Source of the DNA: Aplectana chamaeleonis | Taxonomy: Eukaryota > Nematoda > Chromadorea > Rhabditida > Cosmocercidae | Assembly (NCBI GenBank): GCA_029168955.1 | Contig: JAPDOI010001750.1 | Coordinates: 1 to 64,000 of the forward strand | Direction: 5' to 3' | Length of the DNA: 64,000 nt | Shown: piece by piece, positions 23,780-33,551 of the stretch | Layout: each line of letters begins with the position of its first letter | Position numbering within the stretch: position 1 is the first letter of the stretch | The notes under the pieces: model-generated | The model's database searches: none | The model's input: only the letters and a program-made list of their open reading frames with translations | What the model was told of the DNA's origin: nothing | Translations under genes and position numbers: made by a program

Positions 23780-24351
23780 TTCAGGCTGTGCTAGACCGGC
23801 AGCTGCGGGTGAGGATTTCGTTGGCAGAATCTCGTAATTTCTTGTTCTGAAAAATCATGTACCTTTGAAGTTTTGAGATTGCGTTGTAGGTTACCGCCGC
23901 TTTCGACTTTCTGCTCCATGTTGTGACGACGTACTTCTTTAAGAACGACGGGATGCTTACCGTAGATACCGTACCATAAACAGACATAGAGACAAGCGAG
24001 AACACGCCACCGATTAAATACAAAACCCCAGAAAAGCTCAAAAACACGGACGAATCTCTTACTGTAGCTGACAAAGGAGAAAATGAAAACCTCTTGTGTT
24101 CATAACAAATCGCCAATTCTAATAACAGACAGCATGAACTGCGGGCAGGCAAAAAAAAAACAAGTAAGCTATACTTCACGCAGTTATGCACTGATGAATA
24201 TATACGATATGTGGTCCCTTAGAGAGTTCTTTAGTCTGCGCTGAATACTAAGGTTCCGCTGACACGTCACGAAAACATGTCAATTGTGAGATGGTCGTAA
24301 TACGCGTGAGTTCTACAATAGTAGCACAAAAAACGTCGAGAAATATTTGTT

Positions 24352-24790
24352 CCAGACTAGCTCTCGGGCTATCGCGCACCATCATTTCCGCCTGTGCAAT
24401 CTTGGGCCGTGAGTTCTTCGATTTATTTTCAGACTAATTCATTTCAAAAAGCGTTTATTTAAGTTCTTAGCGTGTTCCCGTTTAACGTCGAGTCAGTTCC
24501 AGTCTAGCCGTTGAGCCATTGCGCACCATCATTTGTGCCTGTACCCTCCCGGGCAGCGAGTTATTTGGTCTTTTTTCTAGTTATTTTCATTGTCATTTTT
24601 TTCAGAATCGCTGTTTATTTTAGTTTTCCAACGTGTTCAAATTCAGCTTCGAGCCACTGCGCACCAACCTTCCTGCTGGTGCCTCTCTATCTAGGAACTT
24701 TTTATTTTTTTCTGAGTTTATTTCCGGTCATTAATTTAAAAATGTTTTTTTATTTCAGTTTTTTGCTCTCATTCAAGCTGGGGAGTCCTC
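24352..24790 (+). repeat. Tandem array, about three units of 130-155 bp
   Basis: Three successive units share TCCAG.CTAGC, GCGCACCA and TTTATTTNAGTTNT landmarks (starts near 24350, 24494 and 24640). A 126-codon plus frame (24511-24891) runs across two units and looks hydrophobic only because of the T-rich halves. The array abuts the outer end of the palindrome. Confidence 0.65.
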
Positions 24791-25044
24791 TTAAGCTAAT
24801 ACCGAGCTTCTTCCTTAATCAGACAGCTACGTGTGGACTATTAGGAAACAGCAAAAGTCCGTACGTGACTTTTTTGCAAGGTGTCCTCTAGAAGCGGTTA
24901 GAATCTAATTCTGTAAGGTTACAAAAGTAGTTTCCCATATCTGACCAAACTTCAGATACCACACCCAGAACTAAAGTTGCTGCATTTTTATAAAACTAAT
25001 TCAGGTGTGTGGACTTGAACGTTTTCTCGTTTCCACGCTATAAG

Positions 25045-25370
25045 TCTAGTGGTGTGCAACATTCATCTTAGACGGTGAAAGTGAGTACAAAGAGCAAATA
25101 AACTACGCTGGACACAGGCATCTTACTGTCGTAACACCTAGCTTTGAAAATGTCGACTTTCGGGGGGACCACACTTGCGAAAGGTGTGAGCCCGCGCAGT
25201 GTAGCGGTGTTCAGCATCCATCATAGACGGTGAAAGTGAGTACGTGAAGTCAACCGACAACGCTGAGCTGAAATATTATACTCTCGTGACACATAGTTTC
25301 CAAAGTGTCGAATTTGGGCGGAACCACTCGTGCAAAAGCAGTGAGGACAGACAATGTAGCGGTGTTGAGC
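25045..25370 (+). repeat. Tandem duplication, two units of about 155 bp
   Basis: CATAGACGGTGAAAGTGAGTAC and CTTAGACGGTGAAAGTGAGT mark the two units, and GCAGTGTAGCGGTGTTCAGC or its variant GTAGCGGTGTTGAGC closes each. A third partial start, GTGAGTACATATATAT, follows near 25378. Confidence 0.7.
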
Positions 25371-26911
25371 TTGAGCGTGAGTACATATATATGGTAAATC
25401 GTACACGCTCGAGTGTGGCTTGTACACGTAGTGTTTTCAGAGGTGAATTTTCTTCTGAGGCTCCTTGCGCTTTAGAGGACTTCCTGCTTCAAAACAAGCT
25501 GCGCTGCGTGCATATCGCGCCAGGGCATCCACCCAGTAGGTCGATTTCATCGATTGTCTGCAGTTTGCTTTCGCCACATTCGGTTTCGCTTTGATAATTG
25601 TTGAATTCTTCCTTACCATTTTATTGCACTTACTCCTCGATTGCATACTGTTTGTAAAGAATCATTCCCTCTCTGAATCGATAGTTTTCCGGATTATGGA
25701 TAATTTTCCGCAATGGCGACAACCGCTGTTCCATCGCCGGCTTTGGGTTCTACGCCCCTTACGTGGGAGGAGATGCGGGACACCTGCCGGCAAGTGGCTG
25801 AGGATGTGGACTTATCAACTGGCCCATCTTGGTGGACGTTTGCTTGATAGACCTTCAGTGTGGCAACGATTTCATGCTGGCGGCCTGCAAAAAGAGTCTC
25901 TATTTCCTCCTAAATATCGGGCTATTGACTCATTTCAATTGCTGATTTTTGGCTATCACACCCATGTCGGCCACGCTGCCCCTTCAGACGCTTCCTTAAG
26001 TGTAGCAGAGTAAAGATTATGGAGATGGGAGAAATCTCTGATGGAGAGAGTGGATACGTCACGGCGCCGAAGGAGTCAGAGAGTGTGGTAGCTCACCTCT
26101 ATTCATCGTTAGATCAAAGCCCTCTCACCTCAGAAACGGGTTCGATGGGCCGAAGGACCTCACATTCTAGCCCACCAACATAAAATATCGGCTTTAGAAA
26201 CCTCGACCAATCAAATGCCCACCACCGCGGACTAGTTGATAAGATAATCTCTTCAGCAACTTGCACGCAGACTGCCCTGCCACGCTCTAGAGGTAAGGGG
26301 CCTGGTTTAGGAAAGGGGTAGAAACGGGCAAGGCGAAAACCATCCCTGTTGGCATACCACGCACCTCGGTGGTTTTTACCTTGCCTTTATCTGAAACATA
26401 CTCTACCTTTTTTGTGTATATTTTTGCATTAGTGTTTTGTAATACTTTGATTTTTGTATTTTGTTTTTTTGTGATATTTTCATTTTTTATCTGTTTTTAC
26501 CAAATTGTGTCTTACGAAATTTTAACTCAAATATAACACATGTAACTTTATGTGTGTCATATCGGTGACTCTTTCCGTGTCATTCGCACCACATACTTGA
26601 AGTGACCGGTTCTTAATTGACTTCAAAATCAGTTCACGAATCCACTTTTAGTTGATGCATGGTTGTTAATTCGAAAAATGTCGTAGACTTCGCCTTTGCC
26701 AATCACATGCAGCGACAAGCCCCCCCCCCCCCGCTGGTTGACTGCACTCTACACCGACCGATCTCGGTGCCATGCGTAACCCTACTCTGCCAACGCGTAG
26801 CTAGATGCCTCCGAGGGCGCGGCCTGTAAGGCCGCCCGCCGGCCATTCTCCTGTAGATGACCGAAACCTAACGGGTTTTTAACAGGTATAGCTAGCACTG
26901 CAGCTTCTCGT
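25371..26911. other. No gene recognised; weak coding-like signals at 25700-26182
   Basis: From an ATG at 25713 a short frame reads MATTAVPSPALGS and continues with TWEEMRDTC. After the acceptor-like CCCCTTCAG at about 25987 a frame runs to a stop at 26182 with a Ser/Glu-rich tail (GESGYVTAPKESESVV). The middle part is open in several frames but never continuously. I could not join these into one gene, and the family is unknown. A run of twelve or more C lies near 26720. Confidence 0.3.
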
Positions 26912-27420
26912 GTGGCAAATTGCATCCTGACATCTCTGCAATACCCATGTCTCGAACATTTTGTCTACTGCCGACCGCTCTTGGAATACTGTACGCAGGT
27001 CTGGCCACCATCTTCTGTCGAAGATGATGAAGTAATTGAAAACGTGCAAAGGCGGTACTCAAAACGCGTTTTTATCAAAGTATTTCCTACACGAGAAGTA
27101 CCAGACTATACGACAAGCTTTGAGTGTTGGGGGATCGAAACCCTACGTATCGGCAGACCGAGTTCGATTTACGCCATATTATAAATCGTTAACGGTCTTT
27201 GCGACATCCCATTTGAGTGTTTTCGTGTTCACCAGCCGCTGTACTCGCTCCCGATAGCACGCTTTTCAGCTCGCACGTAGATTTACGTCGAAGTCCAACG
27301 TGCTTCATTCCTTTGCATTTAGAGTCATCCCATTTTGGAACAAACAACCTTCAGAAATCGTTGAGGCCGAGCATTTTCCGATTTTCAGAAACAGGCTGTC
27401 CTATTTCAACCTCAGGTCAT
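26912..27420 (+). pseudogene. CR1/jockey-like non-LTR reverse transcriptase, 3' fragment
   Basis: The frame from 26912 contains RPLLEYCTQVWPP followed by VIENVQRRYSKRVF, the C-terminal region typical of reverse transcriptases of the CR1/jockey group and their nematode relatives. The frame changes near 27182 (to IVNGLCDIPFECF) and again near 27285, after which SFAFRVIPFWNKQPSEIV matches the conserved end of the same domain. The upstream catalytic part is absent, so this is a 5'-truncated, decayed copy. A short GAATT microsatellite near 27614-27630 may be its original 3' tail, beyond the hairpin at 27533-27614. Confidence 0.85.
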
Positions 27421-27532
27421 TGCATGGGGTCGATGGCCGTGCTTTCTACTAAAGCTTTAAATTCAGGGTGCTCTTATTCGTACGCGTGTTTTTGCCGTAA
27501 CTGCAGTTCAACGTCGCAGTGCGCGTTATGGT

Positions 27533-27614
27533 ATGTTTACACAAGGTGCTGAGTTGATCGCAATCTCGCCCGAGCCAAGCGTTTTGCGATCAACTCAGCA
27601 CCTTGTGTAAACAT
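27533..27614. repeat. Perfect 31-bp hairpin
   Basis: The arms 27533-27563 and 27584-27614 are exact complements, with a 20-base loop. The arm begins ATGTTTACACAAGGTGCTGA. It lies between the reverse transcriptase fragment and a GAATT repeat, so it may belong to the 3' region of that element or be a separate foldback insertion. Confidence 0.9.
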
Positions 27615-27715
27615 GAATTGAATTGAACCTGTTTTTACAGGGATACACTTTTTCCGGGTTACTGAGGACCGGGACGGGACATGCCACTGGGGTAATTGGT
27701 GTCTACACAGTGATG

Positions 27716-27905
27716 ACCCCACCGCCACGAAGTCCCGCAGTGGGATGCACCCCACCGTGGACCGTGGGGAGATAGCCCCACGGTCAGTGCCATCCTCCGA
27801 GCGAGGCCACCTTCCAGGCCCGGCCCGAAGGGCCAACTGAGGCGCACCGTGAGATGAGAAGCCTTCTATACCAGCAACATTGTCAATACCTTTGTCTAAA
27901 CATGT
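27716..27905 (+). repeat. Dispersed repeat, copy 1 (second copy 43878-44145)
   Basis: The two copies share the blocks CCGTGGGGAGAT, GGCCACCTTCCAGG and TATACCAGCAACATTGT, in the same order. The second copy has about 80 extra bases in the middle. Function is unknown. Confidence 0.75.
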
Positions 27906-30509
27906 TAGTGATCCTGACGAATGTCTGGCGTCATATTCGAGGTTTGTAGGCGTTTATTGCGTTCAGTACATTTGAGATGAGGCAAAACATTTATGTCGCG
28001 GTTGCAGAGCGGCGATTACTCCATTAGTTCACCTCATCATCTTCATTCGTTCATCTGTAGCACAATATACCCTGTAGTTCCTCCAGCGTGAATTTCCTGC
28101 AGATCTCCTTCTCCAGTGCCATGAAATAGGCGTCGATTAGAATGTGTACGTAAAAGTGCGTGGTCGCCAACTCCCACGATTGGGCCTTCACACTTCCAAA
28201 ATCTGCGATTTCCACGGCGACGCGACGGTCTCGTCGCCGTGCCCACGAACGCACTATATTGATCTCGCTGTCGCTAATATTCCCGGTATAATTTTTTAGT
28301 GAGAATCTACGGGTTTCGCTACAGCCTGTGCCTCTGTCCTGGTGCGATCGATCGACGACCAGAGCAACCAAGCGGAACACCGTTCCTCATCTCTCGCTGC
28401 TCCATGGAAGCGTGCCTCTTCCGTATTTCCGAGCTTTTTCTCTCTTCCGTTCCATTTTCGTGTTTATTTTGTGTTTCGGGACAGGAGATTCAATACCGTT
28501 TACTTATGACGTGTTTCTATTCAGTGGTCCACTATTGTAAATTTCATAGAACTTGTTGATTCGAAAAATATTGAGTCGTTTAAATTGCATAGCCCAGAAA
28601 AGGCTAAATTTTGAAGAGTGACCGCATTTGCGGCTGAGAAAAGCATTTCCTCAAGTTTTGTCGAAGTAAACTCAGCATCTCTCCCGCAGATAGGCATGAC
28701 TAAAATATCTATTCTTCTGATTCTCCATGAAATATCAAAAATTTTGTATTTCTGTAATCGCTTCATTTACTGCCGTAGTCATGGCTGGTTCAGCTACAAA
28801 GGCGTAGACGCATTCTCAAGGATGCCACCCCTACTCCGTTTTTGCCTACTGAAGACACGATAGGATCTATGGTCAGTGTCTCTCAAGTAGCCATGCTGAG
28901 CAATCGGGCGCGAAATCGTTCGATCAATAGCCATCATCCCTTTGTTTTCCCGCGGGCATTTTTCTCGCCAATCAGCGTCGTGAGTGGCTTCTGGAAAAAA
29001 GTAAATCAAAAACCTCGGTATATTCCACTTCATGGAATCCATCAGGGTGGCGCCGTTGCAGACCATTCCTTAAGGGAAAATGTTAAGATGGTAAATGGAA
29101 TGCGCAGAAAGCAACGCTGTACTGGTGTTCTTCGCCGCCTGAGTGTCTCGCCTCGACCACTGCAACAGCTGTTTTGTGTCAAAATGTATGCTCCCTTCGC
29201 CACGGCGTTCTCGGAAATCTAACTAAGCACGCCTATCCTGTTACTGCAAATAAATGCGATGAAGAATAAGGAGTCTGTGTGAAAAAATGAAAGGAATCAG
29301 AGTGCACCTACGAGCATTATGGTACAAGCTGCTGGATTACTAAGCCAGAAGGGAATGGACAAAGTGAGTTTCTTTTCGCTTGTTTTTTCTTCTCTCGAAA
29401 CAGCAGACAAATTCTTATAATAGTATTCACGATAAGAACCGTATATTGTTTTTCAATAATTTTCTACAAATGAGCCCACGAAGAAGAAGAAAGGAGCCCT
29501 TGAAGGCGATAAAAGCCCATCACAGTCCTCAGGTTTCGGAGGAGAAAAAAAAAACTTCGGAACACATTCGATGCCCCACATAATGTATATATTAGAGGGG
29601 TCAACCCATACCTAATCTTGACGTTTGATTTCGAAGTTTTTAGCTACGGAAATTAATAAGGATTTAGCAGTATTAAAGGCGTCGTACGCGCAGAAAACCG
29701 TATATTATTTTTTCATGTTTTTGTATAGCTTGGCCTCTCTAGTGAATGAATATATCGAAGGGGCCCATAAAAAACCTTTACTTGCAAAGAAAAGTCAATC
29801 GGAACACATTGTAAATACGAATTTGAATTTCGCGCCAAAATCCTTTCTGAAGTTTTTCTGCTCCTGGAGGCCTCGTCACTATCATTTTCGGAGTTTTTCT
29901 GCATGTGGAGTTCGTGCCGTAACTATTTTTCATGTTGTCTTACGGTCGCACCAACATTCTAGCACAAAGTGCTAGATGACTGGTGAGAATTGGTGGCGGA
30001 TCTTCACCTTTGACGCCTTCCAACCTCATTGCCCATCGTTTTTGACGCGCCAAAGTTTACCGATGTGGTCTACCGGGCTCAGTCATGAAATTGAGCCTGA
30101 AAAATGAAAATTGAGTTCCAGCGCGAACGGTGCCTTCAAGTATTTACTCACAATCAGGGACTCCGAGCACTCAGGGGTTCCCTGATGGGAGATCACGCCT
30201 TGTACTCGATGCAGCTAGCAGCATGATCCTTGATCAGCCTCATCGCGATGGTCTACATTGACGCCCGACCGTCCACATTCGACGAACTCAGTGGACTCAA
30301 CTCGCTCTTCGTTCTCGCAGTCCATCACATGGTTATTGCGCTGATTTCCTTCATTAGGTCGTTTTTATCAATAAACTGTTGCCTGCTATTGGTCTATTCC
30401 ATTCAGAATCGTAGGTTTCGAAGATGCATTGGGCCTACGCAGGGTTGAGCAGGGTTGCGACCAGTCGCAACCGGTCGCAACGGGGGGTCGCTAAAATTTC
30501 GGAAATTGA
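27906..30509. other. No gene recognised; one candidate coding frame
   Basis: On the minus strand 28051-28380 is open for 109 codons, with a natural-looking composition (VEIADFGSVKAQSWELATTH, then YVHILIDAYFMALEKE). A possible donor GGTATAT lies at its end, and I found no convincing acceptor. The family is not recognised. At 28905-28985 there is a copy of the repeat also seen near 14070 and 40372. The rest shows nothing. Confidence 0.3.
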
Positions 30510-31315
30510 AAAAAATTAAAATTCTGGGGGGGTGCGTCAAATTTTTAGAAAACTGGGTTTATCTACAAACGACTTGGAAAGGTAGAATGAGGTAGGAGTA
30601 GTAAGTCGCCTATGAATTTAAACAGTATACTGTGCTTATCTGGGCCGAATTCCGGTCCGCAATTGCGTCTCGACATGCTTTGCGGCCGCACGTGCTGGAG
30701 TCAGTCAAACTTCCAGCGTAAAAGCCGACTCGATATGGTTTTTTCATACAGTTTTCTCCGATTTTGTTTACTTTCCAGTTTCTAAAACCCACCTAGAGTC
30801 AACAGATCGGCGGCTGCGGCGCTGGAAACTCTTCCGAATCGAATGCGCGCGCCGCAAAGCGTGTCGAGACGCAATTGCGGACCGGAATTTGGCCCAGAGA
30901 AGCACAGTAAATGTAGGTTAGTGACTGTAACAAAAATAAGAACTTTAAAATCCCAGTTTTTTTGCCGACAATAAGCCACGATTTTGGTCGTGAAATTTTT
31001 TTCATCCCTGGGGGACTTCGTAAAAACTTTGGTCAACAGGGGGGGGTCACATTTTTGGAAAACTGGGTTTATCTCCCAACGACTTGGAAAGGTAGAATGA
31101 GGTAGGAGTAGTAAGTCGCCTACGAATTTAAAAAGTATAAATGTAGGTTAGTGACTGTAACAAAAATAAGCATTTTAAAATCCCAGATTTTTTTTGTCGA
31201 CAATAAGCCACGTTTTTGGTCGTGAAAATTTTTTCGTACCTGATGGACTTCGTAAAAACTTTGGTCAACAGGGGGGGGGGTCGTAAAACTTTGGCTACCG
31301 GTCGCAACGGCCTGC
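30510..31315 (+). repeat. Tandem duplication, one copy interrupted by a MITE
   Basis: Copy 1 (30510-31035) and copy 2 (31036-31315) share GAAAACTGGGTTTATCT, GGTAGAATGAGGTAGGAGTA and ATGTAGGTTAGTGACTGTAA. Copy 1 contains the 278-bp insertion at 30630-30907 and copy 2 does not. Short CGGTCGCAACGG words flank both outer sides (30470 and 31298), hinting that the duplication lies within one repeated unit. Confidence 0.85.
30630..30907. mobile_element. 278-bp MITE, CTGTGC family, with TA target duplication
   Basis: The terminal inverted repeats (CTGTGCTTATCTGGGCC on the left) extend for about 60 bp. TA flanks both sides (30628-30629 and 30908-30909). The neighbouring duplicate retains the empty site with the TA at about 31136-31139. 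A second copy is at 35821-36099. TA target choice points to a Tc1/mariner-type transposase acting in trans. Confidence 0.92.
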
Positions 31316-31463
31316 TTAACCCTGGGCCTACGCAAACCAAACAAAAACTTGAATTTTTCTAGAGAACTTTCCAGATCGACATTATTTCTGAGTAACGTCA
31401 AAAGTTGGAAGATTCATCGGGGACAACCATGCTCACTCCGGTATCAGTAGCGAGCTTCTTCTG

Positions 31464-31993
31464 TCTAAAGGTAGGGTTCGCGATGAAGATGTTGCCCGTT
31501 TTTTTTGGCAGAAACGTGAATATTGGGTTCCACTAAAAACAGCAAGGACGGAATTTCGAAGAAAAAAACGGACAGAAAGAAGGTGAAAATCTTGTGGAAT
31601 AGTCGCCCCATGGGATTACGCGTTCACGGGTTATAGCAGTTGTCCCTTCACCGGAGGAACAGTTGTCGAATTTTCGATATTGTTTTTCGCGGAGGATTCT
31701 AACCTCCAAACGTGCATTGAACCATTCTTGAAGTTTTCGGTACAAGTAACAGAACAACGCCACTTATCCATGAATTTTGAAGTACGAAACCATTTCCAAC
31801 GTATGAATCGTTCAAAGTCCGAAGTCCACCAAACAGCCATAGTTGAATATTTAGGGGTTTCTTGAGACAGCTCTTTCTACAATATTTGAGTTTTGCTGGA
31901 CTTTCCCCTACTATCCTTCACTTCGTGAACTTGCCCACTGGAGGAGATCGAAAACTAAAACAGCTTTTTTCCATCGTGAACACTGTCTCTGAG
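31464..31993. mobile_element. Probable degenerate TTAA-type element
   Basis: The left end CTAAAGGTAGGGTTCGCGAT and the right end ATCGTGAACACTGTCTCTGA are diverged forms of the family ends. The small open frames inside have no motif. Confidence 0.5.
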
Positions 31994-32219
31994 GGGAGGC
32001 TTCTAACCTTCACCTTTAGTTTAGTGATTAGCCCCGATTTACGAATCCATCGACTGATTATACCGCATATAATCGTGCTTCCGGCAAGGGTCTCGAAACC
32101 GACTGCTAATCAATACCATGGAAAGAGTGCCAATCGCAATGGTTAGAAGGACCACCCCTACTTTGTTAATTCTCATTACTTGACGGAGACCACAAAAAGG
32201 CTTCCTCTGAAAAAATAAA
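31994..32219. other. Short spacer, nothing seen
   Basis: The stretch lies between the decayed TTAA-type element and the hairpin at 32220. I saw no frame, repeat or signal in it. Confidence 0.4.
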
Positions 32220-32384
32220 GCATATGTACTTAACGTCGGCGTGGATCCGGAAGACTTTGCGTTCACTGTTGAAGGTTGGCGCAAACTCGGTGCACCTATG
32301 TTATAGCATGTGGCACCGAGTTTGCGCCAACCTCCAATGGGGGACGCAAGGTCTCTTCCGGATCCACGCCGATGTTATGTATAG
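32220..32384. repeat. 165-bp hairpin, GTTGGCGCAAAC family
   Basis: The outer arms (GGCGTGGATCCGGAAGAC and GTCTCTTCCGGATCCACGCC) and the inner arms (GTTGGCGCAAACTCGGTG and CACCGAGTTTGCGCCAAC) pair almost throughout, with a loop of about 11 bases. The inner part matches the hairpin element in the palindrome arms, while the outer part differs. Confidence 0.85.
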
Positions 32385-32617
32385 GGGACCAGGAACCAAT
32401 CTTGTGACACACGAAGACGCAGATCACGGCTCTTATGCAGGTCGATCTGGCTTAACAGAAAGACAAAAAAGAAATCTAAGGATGGGATCTAGCTCGATTG
32501 CAGTGATAACTTTCATAAATCCGAAAATGAACTTCACCTGACAACTTTATAAACAAATAAATTTCATTAAGGGCAGATAACAAGAATCTTAGCAAAGTTC
32601 TACAGAATAGCTTTGAT

Positions 32618-32859
<242 letters not shown>

Positions 32860-33415
32860 GCAAAAACAACCTCTAAAAAAGAATCCGAATAAGAGTAAAC
32901 TAGAACTATAAAGACATGATAATCTGATTTTCGTTCTAGCGGCAAATGCTTCTCTTTATGCTACGGTGAACCCTGTGTTTTGGAATATTATGAAACTAAC
33001 TGCAACTTGATAACTCACGCCTCTGGATTTTCGACAGAAACTGTTACCGATACGGTAAAACGCGGCAAACGCCGCTATAGCGGCAATATTGACCAAGACC
33101 AATTTAACCGCCGCAGTGGCCTTTGCCGCGTCTTACCTTATCAGACCAGTTTTGATCGGAGATCCAGTTCCAATCTGGGGCTTTTGCCAGCATTCTGAAG
33201 CGCAAAGGATTCAGTTGTTAACTTCCACCTAGATTCTTGATATTCGGTAACAATGGTTTCGCCGCAGCTCAAAAAGCGACATTTGCCACTTGTACGAAAA
33301 TAGCATAAGAAAATATTACAGTAAAATCAAATCTCGCAGTAAAACTTATCGTCGAAAAATAATCACGGAATGTAGCAGTCGTATTCAAGGCGAGCAAAGT
33401 CTTAGACAGGAGCAA

Positions 33416-33551
33416 TTACAGGAGGTTAGCAGGAAATGAAGTGCCCGAGCACAAGGCCACTGCAATCAAAATGATAGCTGGACTTAAGAAGAATGGAAAC
33501 CGCGAACTGTTGCAGAGACTGCCCTCACAAAAGCACTGGTTGGCCTTGATT
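33416..33551 (-). CDS. Ly6-domain gene, exon 3
   Basis: It follows the acceptor AAATTTCAG, entering with one base that completes the codon from exon 2. It encodes cysteines 8-10 (QCFCEGSLCN) and the hydrophobic C-terminal tail, then stops at TAA. Any polyadenylation signal below 33416 is not obvious. Confidence 0.88.

Larger units (their letters stand above)
22417..24351 (-). repeat. Right arm of the 4.2-kb palindrome
   Basis: This is the inverse complement of 20172-22323 without the 22014-22229 insertion. It carries inverted copies of the hairpin element (23631-23779) and of the TTAA-type MITE (23088-23542). The outer end lies at about 24351, directly against a tandem array of about 140-bp units. 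Confidence 0.9.
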
